The notes under the pieces were generated by a model. That model was not told the origin of the DNA and searched no databases. It worked only from the letters and a program-made list of their open reading frames with translations. Made by a program: the position numbers and the translations under genes. A stretch of 64,000 bases of DNA from CAWJLE01 sp963843645 (GTDB lineage Bacteria; Chloroflexota; Anaerolineae; DAOTYC01), in the NCBI GenBank assembly GCA_963843645.1, contig CAWJLE010000008.1, forward strand, positions 206,369 to 270,368. The letters run 5' to 3'. Every line of letters begins with the position of its first letter. The first letter of the stretch is position 1. Shown piece after piece: positions 55,584 to 64,000 of the stretch.

Positions 55584-57569
55584 TCAGTACGGCGGCGGCA
55601 GGACTTTGGTGAAGTCGTGCGTCTTCCACATGTCGGCCATGACGTCAACGTTGGCCTTGGTCACCAGGTCCATGCCCGAGTTGGTGAAGTCCTGGAACGT
55701 CTTCCCGTTCACCAGCTTGTCGTAGATCATCTGAGTCGTGTCGTAACCCCAGCCCCAGTACTTCTGCCCGACCAGCCCCTGGATCATGCCGCTCTTCACG
55801 TACGGCAGCTCCATCTCAAGGGTGTCGAACGCGATCGTCGTCAGCTTGCCCGACTTCGCCGCCGCTTCCCACAGCGGCATCGACCCCTCCTGCGCAAACA
55901 GCGGCCACACGCCCACGAAGAACCAGCCGTTCAGGTCCGGATTGGCCTGCATCGCCTCTTCCACCACCTGCACGCCCTTGTTGATGTCGTCGTCGCACGC
56001 CACCGTCGCCGCAATCTGGATGTCCGGGTAGTCCTTGATCCCGTCTTTGAAGCCGCGGATGCGCTCTTCCAGGTTGAACGCGCCCGGCACGCCGGTCAGC
56101 AGCGCCACTTTGCCCTTCGTCCCCATGGACTTAACCAGCATGTCCGCTGCCGCCTTGCCGCCTTCGTAGTTGTCCACCCCCAGATAGGTGAACCGCCCGC
56201 TCTTCGGCGAGTCCGAGTCCCACGTCATCACCGGGATCCCCGCCGCCATGGCTTTCTGGATCGGATCGATGCACGCCGTCGGGTCGTTGCACGATACCCC
56301 GATGGCGTCCACCTTCTTCGAGATCACGTCCTCCATCACGCGGGTCTGCTCCGCCGCGTCTGAGGCCACCGAACCCACGTACAGGATGTTGACCGCGATC
56401 GGTCCGGCTGCGGTCAGCTCCTCCGCCTTCTTCATCGCCCCGTCCCGGCCGATCTCGAACACCGGGTTGTTCAGCGATTTAGGAATCCACGCGATCGTCA
56501 TCGTTTTGCCCGTGAACGCCGGCGCCGCGGCTGCTGCCTCGGGGAATGCCGGCGGCAGGACCTTCGTGAAGTCGTGCGTCTTCCACATCTCGGCCATCAC
56601 GTCGACGTTATTCTTCGTCACCAGGTCCATGCCTGAGTTGGTGAAGTCCTCGAACGTCTTCCCGTTCACCAGCTTGTCGTAGATCATCTGGGTCGTGTCG
56701 TAGCCCCAGCCCCAGTACTTCTGCCCGACCAGCCCCTGGATCATGCCGCTCTTCACGTACGGCAGCTCCATCTCGAGGGTGTCGAACGCGATCGTCGTCA
56801 GCTTGCCCGACTTCGCCGCCGCTTCCCACAGCGGCATCGACCCTTCCTGCGCAAACAGCGGCCACACGCCCACGAAGAACCAGCCGTTCAGGTCCGGATT
56901 GGCCTGCATCGCCTCTTCCACCACCTGCACGCCCTTGTTGATGTCGTCGTCGCACGCCACCGTCGCCGCCACCTGGATGTCCGGGTAGTCCTTGATCCCA
57001 TCCTTGAAGCCGCGGATGCGCTCTTCCAGGTTAAATGCGCCCGGCACGCCGGTCAGCAGCGCCACTTTGCCCTTCGTCCCCATGGACTTGACCAGCATGT
57101 CCGCTGCCGCCTTGCCGCCCTCGTAGTTGTCCACCCCCAGATAGGTGAACCGCCCGCTCTTCGGCGAGTCCGAGTCCCACGTCATCACCGGGATCCCGGC
57201 CGCCATGGCTTTCTGGATCGGGTCGATGCACGCCGTCGGGTCGTTGCACGATACCCCGATGGCGTCCACCTTCTTCGAGATCACGTCCTCCATCACGCGG
57301 GTCTGCTCCGCCGCGTCTGAGGCCACCGAACCCACGTACAGGATGTTGACCGCGATCGGTCCCGCCTTGGTCAGCTCCTCCGCTTTCTTCATCGCCCCGT
57401 CCCGGCCGATCTCGAACACCGGGTTGTTCAGCGATTTAGGAATCCACGCGATCGTCATCGTTTTGCCGGTAAACGTGCCCTGGGCCATCGCCGGTGCGGA
57501 CAGGCTCACGGGCAACAGCATCGTCGCAGCCAACAGAATCGACATGACGGCAAATAGTTTCGTGCGCAT
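55584..57569 (-). CDS. Sugar-binding protein with two tandem, nearly identical Peripla_BP_4 domains
   Basis: 661 aa from ATG 57569 (AAGGAGGG upstream; the open frame further up is rejected). One signal peptide (MRTKLFAVMSILLAATMLLPVSLSAPAMAQ). Domain 1 is about residues 31-345 and domain 2 about 350-661. Both begin FTGKTMTIAWIPKSLNNPVF and both end W-KTHDFTKVLPP. The DNA repeat period is 957 bp (319 codons) and only a handful of codons differ (for example KAGP/AAGP, FEDF/FQDF, KNNV/KANV, IQVA/IQIA). The junction is an Ala-rich linker PEAAAAAPA not present elsewhere. A normal binding protein is one domain of about 320 aa. The frame is open throughout. Partner of the ATPase at 53764 and the permease at 52763. 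Confidence 0.95.
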   Translation of the reverse strand: MRTKLFAVMSILLAATMLLPVSLSAPAMAQGTFTGKTMTIAWIPKSLNNPVFEIGRDGAMKKAEELTKAGPIAVNILYVGSVASDAAEQTRVMEDVISKKVDAIGVSCNDPTACIDPIQKAMAAGIPVMTWDSDSPKSGRFTYLGVDNYEGGKAAADMLVKSMGTKGKVALLTGVPGAFNLEERIRGFKDGIKDYPDIQVAATVACDDDINKGVQVVEEAMQANPDLNGWFFVGVWPLFAQEGSMPLWEAAAKSGKLTTIAFDTLEMELPYVKSGMIQGLVGQKYWGWGYDTTQMIYDKLVNGKTFEDFTNSGMDLVTKNNVDVMAEMWKTHDFTKVLPPAFPEAAAAAPAFTGKTMTIAWIPKSLNNPVFEIGRDGAMKKAEELTAAGPIAVNILYVGSVASDAAEQTRVMEDVISKKVDAIGVSCNDPTACIDPIQKAMAAGIPVMTWDSDSPKSGRFTYLGVDNYEGGKAAADMLVKSMGTKGKVALLTGVPGAFNLEERIRGFKDGIKDYPDIQIAATVACDDDINKGVQVVEEAMQANPDLNGWFFVGVWPLFAQEGSMPLWEAAAKSGKLTTIAFDTLEMELPYVKSGMIQGLVGQKYWGWGYDTTQMIYDKLVNGKTFQDFTNSGMDLVTKANVDVMADMWKTHDFTKVLPPPY

Positions 57570-57786
57570 TTCCCTACCCTCCTTGGGTTGCGGCTTCCTC
57601 CTCGTCTTCATCGTTGAGCCATCCGACACGGAACCGGGTCTGTTTCTGCCTGGACCACCCCCTTTCCCACGGGCTGATGAATCCTTCTGTGAGTGCGGGC
57701 GGCGCCGCTCTTGCGGCGAGTTTCGTTCAGAGGGTGCCGCCCCGGGTGGCCCCGTGAACGAGAATCGGCGCGGAAGAACCATCCGC

Positions 57787-59022
57787 TCATCGGTCGTACG
57801 CCGCCATCGACGCCTGGCTCAAGATGCTGTCCAGGACCAGGGCCACGCCGCCCCGCACGCAGGCGTCGAAACCGTACGTCGCCAGCTCGACTCGCGTCTT
57901 GTCGTGCAACTGATACAATGTCCGCTCTCTCAAGGTCTGTGCCACGATGGGCAGCAGAATGGAGCCCGCACGGCTCAAGATGCCGCCCACGATGACGAGC
58001 TCCGGATTGAAGATGCTGACCAGGTTGGCCGCGCCGATGCCGAGATACCGGGCAGTGTCCTCCAATGCGGCGCGGGCCACTTCGTCCCCCTCCTCGGCCG
58101 CCTGCAGAACCCGCCCAATGTCGACGGAATCCGGGTCGCCGGCAATCGCGGCGGCACTGCTGGCTTGCCCCGCGGCGATGGCCTGGCGAACGCGGCGGAG
58201 GACGGAGGTCTGGCTGACCAGGGTCTCCCAGCAGCCGTGGTTGCCGCAGTTGCAGGGCAGGCCGTCGTCCACCTTCATGGTGACGTGGCCGATCTCACCG
58301 GCGTAACCGTTCTGCCCGCGCAGGAGCTGCCCGCCGATGAAGATGCCGCCGCCGAGGCCGACTCCGGCGCCCAGGTAGATGAAGTTGTCGCTGTTGCGCG
58401 CCACCCCGAAGTATCTCTCGCCCACGGCCGCCGTGTTGGCGTCGTTATCGACGTAGACGGGCACCTGGAATTGGCGCTGCAGCACGTCGCGCAGCGGGAC
58501 GTCGTTCCATTCGAGGTTGGGCGCGAACAGGACGACGCCGGTTTCCACGTCGACCAGGCCGGGCACGCCCACGCCCATGCCGAGGACCGGCAACCCCAAG
58601 TTCCGGCTGCGGGCAAAGGCTTCCGCGAGCAGCTCGCGGGCGCGCCGAATGACGATCGGGGCCGGCCGGTCAGGGCCCGTCTTCTCCTCGTGTCGCCACA
58701 GGGTCTGGGCTTTGAAGTCTGTCAACAGGAGCAAGAGGAAATCGACGCCGAACTCCAGGCCGATGATCGCACCCGCGCCGGGGTTCAGCTCGAGCAAGAC
58801 GCCGGGCCGTCCGGCCGATACGGTGCTGAGGCCGATCTCGCGCAGATAGTAGCGCTGCAGCAGCTGGGCCACCAGGCTGGAGACCGTCGCCTTGTTCAGT
58901 CCGGTCACGTCCGCCAGCTGCGCGCGGGACAGCGGCGCGCGTTCCTGCAGGCAGTTCATGACCACGGACAGGTTGATTCTGCGGACCAACGCATGGTCGC
59001 CGGTCTGGTAGCGCCGATGCAC
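57787..59022 (-). CDS. ROK-family transcriptional repressor (NagC/XylR type)
   Basis: 411 aa. N-terminal winged HTH (PLSRAQLADVTGLNKATVSSLV, residues about 30-51). ROK domain with GLEFGVDFLLLLL, GVGVPGLVD, DNDANTAAVGE, GAGVGLGGGIFIGG and the zinc motif CNCGNHGCWE. GHVTMKVDDG carries the sugar-binding His/Glu. Such proteins bind DNA until a sugar or sugar phosphate is bound. It is the first gene of a minus-strand unit continuing to the duplicated binding protein, ATPase and permease. Its promoter overlaps two inverted repeats that look like operators, so autoregulation is likely. Confidence 0.95.
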   Translation of the reverse strand: MHRRYQTGDHALVRRINLSVVMNCLQERAPLSRAQLADVTGLNKATVSSLVAQLLQRYYLREIGLSTVSAGRPGVLLELNPGAGAIIGLEFGVDFLLLLLTDFKAQTLWRHEEKTGPDRPAPIVIRRARELLAEAFARSRNLGLPVLGMGVGVPGLVDVETGVVLFAPNLEWNDVPLRDVLQRQFQVPVYVDNDANTAAVGERYFGVARNSDNFIYLGAGVGLGGGIFIGGQLLRGQNGYAGEIGHVTMKVDDGLPCNCGNHGCWETLVSQTSVLRRVRQAIAAGQASSAAAIAGDPDSVDIGRVLQAAEEGDEVARAALEDTARYLGIGAANLVSIFNPELVIVGGILSRAGSILLPIVAQTLRERTLYQLHDKTRVELATYGFDACVRGGVALVLDSILSQASMAAYDR

Positions 59023-59077
59023 GGAGGCTCTCCTTCACTGGGAAGATGGAGACGGCACGTGGTGGGGAGTTTGTTTG

Positions 59078-59122
59078 TTGATTATACAAATCAATTATAC
59101 ACCCAGAATTCTGGCATGTCAA
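59078..59122 (-). promoter_or_regulatory. Consensus promoter with operator-like palindromes upstream of the ROK regulator
   Basis: On the minus strand, TTGACA (59117-59122), a 17-bp spacer and TATAAT (59094-59099), both full consensus. The spacer holds the palindrome CCAGAATTCTGG (59103-59114). Just downstream of the -10 is TTGATT-N5-AATCAA (59078-59094). Repressor binding to either would block transcription. Confidence 0.85.
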
Positions 59123-59173
59123 TAGATTCGCATGATGGAAAACAGGAAACTGCGATTGCGCAGGTGCACTACA

Positions 59174-59273
59174 CAGCGTGGGCCGTCCGCGAATAAGGCC
59201 CGAATACACGAATTCCGTCCTCGTCGGGACGGAACTCGTGTATTCGGGCCTTATTCGCGGACGGCCCACGCTG
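59174..59273. repeat. Long palindrome of the GAATAAGGCCCGAATACACGAA type
   Basis: 100 bp with arms of about 47 bp and one mismatch. Shares its central 30 bp per arm with the element at 11803-11872, but the outer parts (AGCGTGGGCCGTCCGCG) are unique here. Confidence 0.95.
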
Positions 59274-59310
59274 ATTTCGCGCCAGCCGTCGCTTCGTCGA
59301 CGGATGGGTC

Positions 59311-59670
59311 TCAGCCGGCCTTGCTCCCGGACCGGGCGTGGTGCATGAGGCGGCCGGCCAGGGCAGGCTGCGGCTTGGACTGCGGCGCGGCCTCCGGTGG
59401 GCACGCGCACAGGTCGAGGCGCTTGTTGCGGAAGTAGAGGACCGTGTCGAACGCCACCATGAGCAGGTTGAGCACGTACAGGTACGCCACGACGTCGAAG
59501 CTGTAGAGAACCTTGTGGATCACACCGGCCACGTAGCCGATCATGACGACGAACAGAAACATGACGCTCTTGCCCGCGGTCTGCTTCGTGGTCAACGACT
59601 TGTAGATGTTAATCGGCCAGGCTGCGCCGAAGCAGAGCAGCATCATCATTTCGAAAAAGGACAAATGCAC
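59311..59670 (-). CDS. Small multi-spanning membrane protein, PQ-loop/SemiSWEET-like pattern
   Basis: About 119 aa from GTG 59670 (GAGGTG just upstream); an in-frame start at 59745 gives an N-terminus without family character. Three to four TM helices: MMLLCFGAAWPINIYKSL, VMFLFVVMIGYVAGVIHKVL, YLYVLNLLMVAFDTVLYF. The turn WPINIYKSLTTKQTAGKS matches the Pro-containing loop and GKS pattern of PQ-loop proteins. SemiSWEET members are small sugar carriers, but the assignment here is tentative. A Pro/Ala-rich cytosolic tail follows. The sequence lies beside, but outside, the importer cluster. Confidence 0.6.
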   Translation of the reverse strand: MHLSFFEMMMLLCFGAAWPINIYKSLTTKQTAGKSVMFLFVVMIGYVAGVIHKVLYSFDVVAYLYVLNLLMVAFDTVLYFRNKRLDLCACPPEAAPQSKPQPALAGRLMHHARSGSKAG

Positions 59671-59862
59671 GACACACCTCGACTGTGTATTCAGTCGACT
59701 GCCGACCATCTGAAAGGCAGGCGAACAGTAACGATTATCGTCCATTTCGAATCGGCGTCAAGCAAGGGAGGAGGTGCGCCTGCCGGCGCGGGGAACGGGC
59801 ACGTCGGATTCCCCCTTCCTTCTCAGGGAAGGGGGCAGGGGGTTAGGTCGGCGCCGGCAGCC

Positions 59863-61433
59863 TCACGTCCGCAGGGCGCTCTGCGCGGGGAACGGGCTGC
59901 TGGGCGGCAGCACCTTCACACTCAGGTTGTCGAAGGCCACGTGGGCGCCGCCCGATTCGTTCTCCACGAAGAGGCCGATCAGTCCGGGCTGCCAGTCCGG
60001 CGCGATGGCCAGGAGCACGGGAGCGCCGCCGGCGTAGGTCCGAATCTGCATGCCGTCCAGCGTGTGGGTGGTCACGATGTGAACGTGCGCCCACATCGGC
60101 GCCTCGGGGTCGACGCCACCCGGAGAACCCGCCGGCCGGACCTGCGAGTCCGCGAGCCGCCCGTCACGCACGCGGCCGAGGATGTAGACATTGGTGAGCC
60201 GGCTGGCCCCAAAGACGAAGTAGTTCCTCTCGTCCCGGATGCCGAATATGACGGCGCCCGTGCCGCCGCTCTTGCCGCCGCCGCTGATCCGGCCCAGGTC
60301 CACCTCCAGGTCGAACTCGTCGTAGCGCCCGTGATACGCGCGATAGCACACGCGCCCGGACGAGGACTCGGTGAGGTGCAGCTGGCCGCCGGAGTGGTAC
60401 GCCTGGCAGCTGCCGGCGTCCAGCTCGGGCAGCTCCTCGGTGCGGCCGAAGTCGTCCAGGAAGGACTCACCGGGCGGCTCATCGGCCGGGACCGCCGCCG
60501 GTTCGGCGATCAGCGCGCCGATCACCGCCAGGGCCAGCAGCACGGCGATGACCAGGGTCAGCCACGACCACAGCCGGCGCATCCGGTTCACCGGCCGCTC
60601 GGGTCCGCTCCAATCAGCGCCGTGACGGGCCACCAATACCCATTCGACGATGCAGAGCGGCACGCACAGCAGCAGGAGCTCAGCGCGGATGAAGAAGAGC
60701 TGGACGGCGCTCCACGCCAGTCCGGCGAGCATCAGCCGCCTCAGGTCGCGGACCGCCGCGGCCTCGCGCCGCTGGAACTCGACGAGCGCGACGAGCAGCC
60801 GCAGGCTCAGCGCGACGTTGAGGATCACGATGCCGGTGACGACCACGGATCGACGCGGCCGGTCTCGTCGAGCCAATATAGAATGAGGAACAGGTAGTAA
60901 CTCAGGCCGAGCCAGAGCAGCCCGGCGCCCAGCCCCAGGCCCAGAATCCACCCGACCGCGGCCGGCGCCCGAGGTCGACCGCCGGTACGCGTCGCGGTTG
61001 GAGGGGGCGGCGTCACTGTTGGTTCCAAAGTGGGAATCTCGAGCGGGGCTTCAACGTGCTCGGCCTGCAGCCCCAGGGGTACGGCCGGGGCCGGTTCAGG
61101 CGGACGCTCGACCCGCGCCAGGCCGGTGGGTCGAGGCGGAATGCGCGGCACGAGCGGGGCGCGGATTTTCGGCGGCTTGGGGGGCGGCAGCTCCACTAAA
61201 ACCTGGCGCACCCACTCCAGGGTCGGCTCCAACTCCAACGCCCGCACGAGGCACTCCCGGCGCTGTTCCGGGGATTCCACGGCCGCCGCCATGAGGATCC
61301 ACGCCCGCACGCACCGGGGGTCGAAACGAAGCGCCTCCGCCAGCAGCGCACGCGCCGCCGGCAACTCGTCGTGCTGCAGCGCCGTGGCCGCTTGCGAGAC
61401 GAGGGCGGTGCATTCGGGGCTAGTAGAGGACAT
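59863..61433 (-). CDS. TPR-like / membrane / LamG-like fusion protein, frameshifted
   Basis: Start ATG 61433 (GAGGTG 6 bp upstream). Residues 1-75 look like a TPR (LVSQAATALQHDELPAARALLAEALRFDPRCVRAWI, RRECLVRALELEPTLEW). A Pro-rich linker follows to about residue 165. Then TM helices: AVGWILGLGLGAGLLWLGLSYYLFLILYW and, after a one-base break near 60865, VVVTGIVILNVALSLRLL and WSWLTLVIAVLLALAVIGALI. The outer C-terminal domain (FLDDFGRTEELPELDAGSC... to GLFVENESGGAHVAFDNLSVK) is a jelly-roll of the LamG/DUF1080 type. Similar architecture occurs in Chloroflexota surface proteins. A carbohydrate-binding sensor is possible. Function unknown. Confidence 0.6.
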
Positions 61434-61655
61434 CGTGCGCACCTCAGAGCGGTCGTAATCCGGCGGCGTCATTATAGGTCAGGCATGCCACAATGCAAAC
61501 CAGCGCCGGCGGCTCCGTCTTCTTAACGTACCGGTCGCGCCACTGCAACGCAAATTTGTTGCAGACCGATTTGCAGGTATGGCACAAACTTGACTATAAT
61601 TGAGGGCCTCGGACTGGCGCAGGCGGGATTTCGGGGGTCTCGCCCGGAGAAGTGC

Positions 61656-62577
61656 ATGAACGGTGAAATCCTCTACACACGCACGGAAGACGGCCTGGCG
61701 CTGGAGGGCCTGTGCTGCAGCCCCTCGGTCCCCGCTGTGGCGGGGCGGACCGCCTTCCTGCATTGCCACGGCTTCGCCGGCAATTTCTACGCCAATCGTT
61801 TCGTAGACGAGATCGCACGTGTGGTGACGAACCGCGGCCACACGTTCCTGTCGGTGAACACGCGCGGCCACGATTCCGTGGCGGAGTCGCACCGCCAGGG
61901 CGGCGCCGAGAGCGCCACCCCCGCCACGAGCGTGACGAGCGGATACGTGCTGGTGGGTTCCGCCCACGAGGGACTTCGTGGACTGCGTGCCGGACCTCAG
62001 CGCCTGGATGGCGATGCTGCAGGCGCGCGGCTGCGACCGCATCGTGTTGTGCGGCCACAGCGCCGGCGCGGCCAAAGTCGCCTACTATCAGGCGACCCGG
62101 CAGGACCCGCGCGTGGACGCCCTGGTGTTCCTCGCGCCGCCCAATGTTTGGGGCCTGCACCGGGCCGGCTTCGCGGCGCGGCGGGCGCAGGACCCAGCCT
62201 GGCCCAGGAGTGGGCCGCCGACGGCCGGGCGATCGCTTGATGCCCCCCGAAATCCTCCCCATACCCGACAAGCGCGCGGACGTACCTGTCGTACCTGGGA
62301 CCCTCCTCCGTGGCCGGGGTGTTCAATTTCGCCGACCCCAATGCGCCATTCGAGATCGTCGGCCGGCTGGCGCAGCCCATCCTGGCCGTATTGGGCGCCG
62401 AAGACCGCACGGTCCTCGGCGGCGCGGCGGCGTGCCTGGCGACGCTCGAGGCGCACGCCAACCGGTCGCCAGCGGTGCGAAACCGTCGTCATCCCCGGCG
62501 CTTCGCACGTGTTCGCCGGTCACGAGCCTGCCCTGGGTCGCGCTGTCGGCGGCTGGGTCGAGCAGGTGTGGCCATGA
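61656..62577 (+). CDS. Alpha/beta-fold hydrolase, frameshifted
   Basis: Start ATG 61656 (MNGEILYTRTEDGLALEG). Oxyanion-type HCHGFAGNFYANRFVDE, RGHTFLSVNTRGHDS, nucleophile elbow GHSAGA in CDRIVLCGHSAGAAKVAYY (in another frame after a break near 61970), LVFLAPPNVWG, and the late strand PILAVLGAEDRTV with the probable catalytic Asp. The final His is likely in VIPGASHVFAGHE. Breaks near 61970, 62205 and 62480. Repaired length about 305 aa, similar to DUF1749/serine hydrolases acting on small esters. The stop TGA 62575-62577 overlaps the kinase ATG at 62574, so the two are coupled. Confidence 0.8.
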
Positions 62578-64000
62578 AGCGCCGCACGATCGACCTGGCC
62601 CGGCGCCTGGGTGCCCGAAGGTCGCCTTCGCGGCCGCGATCTTCGTTCTCGTCGTTCTGTCGATCGTCACGTTGCAGGGCGCCGATTGGCATCGGGGGCA
62701 GCTCATCACCCAACAGCGTTCCGTCGTCCGTACGCTGGCGGCGCCCTACGACAACGCGCTGATCGCGGCAGTGGATCGGCGCGTCGCCTTGCTTGAGGGG
62801 CTGACCGCCTTCGTTGGAGTTCACGGCATCCGCGAAACGACGATCCCCGCCAACAAATTCGAAACCTTCGCCCAAGGGCTGTACGTCGCAATCCCAGGCG
62901 TCCGCGACCTCGCCGTCGCGCCGGGCAACATGGTGCGGTACGTCTATCCGCTCGTCCGGAACGGGGACTCGGGGCACGGAACCTTTCGCCGCTCGGGCCC
63001 CGAGGTGCTGGCCGACGCGCGGAAAGCGATGCTGTCGCAGCAAGTGACCTTCAGCCGACCGTACGAGCTGGCCGGGGGAAGGCTGGGCCTAGTTGCCCGG
63101 CAGGGCGTTTACGAAGCCGGCGCCTCTGGGGCCTCACGGCGATGGCGCTGGACCTGGCGCCGATCCTCCATGAGGCGGGGCTCCCGGACAGACCGTCCAC
63201 GCTGAAGATCGCGCTGCGTGACGAGAGCGGGCAGGTACTCTTCGGGGACGAGGCCGTGTTCGAGCAGGAGCCCATCGTCCAGACGGATGCGCTGGAGGGC
63301 GGCCGGTGGACGCTCGCCACCGTGCCCGTCCACCGGCTAGGCGGCTGCTATCGAGCAGCCGATATGGTCGTCGCGCTGTCCAGCGCCTCATCGCCATGCT
63401 GGCTACGGTGATCTCGTACCTGAGCGTCGGCCGGGAGGTGCGGCTGGCCGAGGCGGTCTTCGCGCGTACGCGAGAGCTGTCCCAAGCCAACGCCGCACTA
63501 CACGACAGCGAAGCACGGTTGAACCTGGTCGTCGACGCGGTGCCCGCGCTCATCGGCTTCGTCGACTCCGATCTGCGTTACCTCTACGCCAACCGGCAGT
63601 ACGAGCGCTGGTTCGGCGTGCCCAACGACCAACTCGTCGGCCGGACGATGCGCGAAATCCTGGGCGAGGCGGCCTACCAGGCGGTGCTGCCCTTGCGTGC
63701 AGGCCGCGCTGTCCGGGCAACGTGTCTCGTATGAGGGCGAGCGGGAGTTCCCGGTCGGCGGCCGGCGGGCCTTCCGGGTGCATTTCACGCCGCACTTCGA
63801 CGGGGGACCGGACGCGCCGCCCGGACGAGGGCAACCACCCAGGGTTGCCCCTACGGCGCCCGATGGGGGACCGGTGTGCGGCCTGTTCATTTTGGTGGAG
63901 GATATGACGGAGCACAAGCGCGCCGAGGCCGCAAGCTGCTCCGGGTGCAGAAGATGGAATCGATCGGCGTCCTGGCCGGCGGCATCGCCCACGACTTCAG
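62574..64000 (+). CDS. CHASE-PAS sensor histidine kinase, frameshifted, cut by window edge
   Basis: Starts ATG 62574 overlapping the hydrolase stop. A TM segment (KVAFAAAIFVLVVLSIVTLQG) follows a one-base break near 62618. Extracellular CHASE domain: LEGLTAFVGVHGIRETTIPANKFETFA, GVRDLAVAPGNMVRYVYPLVRN. More breaks near 63125, 63350 and 63715. A second TM (AMLATVISYLSVG) and a coiled linker lead to a PAS domain (LNLVVDAVPALIGFVDSDLRYLYANRQYERWFG). The last bases read LLRVQKMESIGVLAGGIAHDF, the H-box, with the phospho-accepting His. The ATPase domain lies beyond 64000. CHASE domains sense small extracellular ligands. A palindromic insertion sits in the PAS domain (63798-63874). Confidence 0.88.
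63798..63874. repeat. In-frame palindromic insertion with 14-bp flanking direct repeats in the kinase gene
   Basis: CGACGGGGGACCGG (63798-63811) and CGATGGGGGACCGG (63861-63874) flank a 49-bp segment with the hairpin GGGCAACC/GGTTGCCC and a CCCTAC end typical of the TAGGGGC family. The period is 63 bp, exactly 21 codons. Deleting one period leaves HFDGGPVCGLFILVEDMTE, the expected PAS end. This looks like a target-site duplication. Confidence 0.85.

Noticed and set aside
57570..57786. Possible small gene between the ROK regulator and the duplicated binding protein
   Set aside because: The open frame there is just an upstream extension of the binding-protein gene, without a ribosome site or homology. 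It is treated as an untranslated leader.

Overview
The window is high-GC bacterial DNA, probably from a free-living heterotroph of the Chloroflexota type. That assignment is an inference from several features: three RbsABC/MglABC-type sugar importers, large GT-C-like membrane proteins, DUF11/lectin-type exported proteins, and intergenic regions packed with long palindromes. No rRNA or tRNA gene was recognised, so the lineage is not proven. Many otherwise normal genes carry single-base frameshifts (helicase, hutU, hutI, rtcB, opine dehydrogenase, rsmG, the membrane glycosyltransferase-like genes, the histidine kinase). Other genes of 1-2 kb are intact. I read most lesions as consensus errors of a draft or metagenome assembly, not true pseudogenes.

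Layout, left to right. 1-7.3 kb: a truncated DEAD-box helicase, an exported C45-like NTN hydrolase, a lectin/glucanase-like protein, threonine aldolase, two paralogous cold-shock genes with conserved structured leaders, and a frameshifted lipoprotein. 7.4-14.5 kb: two paralogous multi-spanning membrane proteins in opposite orientation, separated by an IS110-family transposase. 14.5-19 kb: tandem and palindromic repeats with a REP-associated tyrosine transposase, then an exported beta-propeller lectin-like protein. 19-30 kb: rsmG, an M42 aminopeptidase, an SDR, and a complete folate-dependent histidine degradation cluster (cyclodeaminase, ftcD, hutU, hutI, hutH).

30-47 kb is a large carbohydrate locus. 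On the plus strand lie a DeoR regulator, ABC ATPase, permease and binding protein, followed by a Gfo/Idh/MocA dehydrogenase, a 2-hydroxyacid dehydrogenase, an FGGY kinase, an AroE-like dehydrogenase and an SDR. Convergent to it on the minus strand lie a second importer (binding protein, permease, single-domain ATPase), a zinc alcohol dehydrogenase and a class II aldolase. Together they look like uptake, oxidation or isomerisation, phosphorylation and aldol cleavage of a polyol or sugar acid; the substrate is unknown. 48-52 kb: rtcB, an opine-dehydrogenase-like gene, a coiled-coil protein and a DUF362-like remnant. 52.7-59 kb: a third importer (ROK regulator, binding protein, ATPase, permease) whose binding protein is an in-frame tandem duplication of two nearly identical domains. 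59-64 kb: a small membrane protein, a TPR/membrane/LamG-like fusion, an alpha/beta hydrolase and a CHASE-PAS histidine kinase cut by the window edge.

The most distinctive property is the repeat landscape. At least ten unrelated palindrome sequences, several with 54- to 86-bp arms that match perfectly, sit between genes. Shorter relatives sit in frame inside genes. The one in the histidine kinase is flanked by a 14-bp near-identical direct repeat that restores the normal reading frame and protein when removed, which looks like a target-site duplication. One palindrome family has the two-inverted-REP architecture of a REPIN and abuts the REP-associated transposase.
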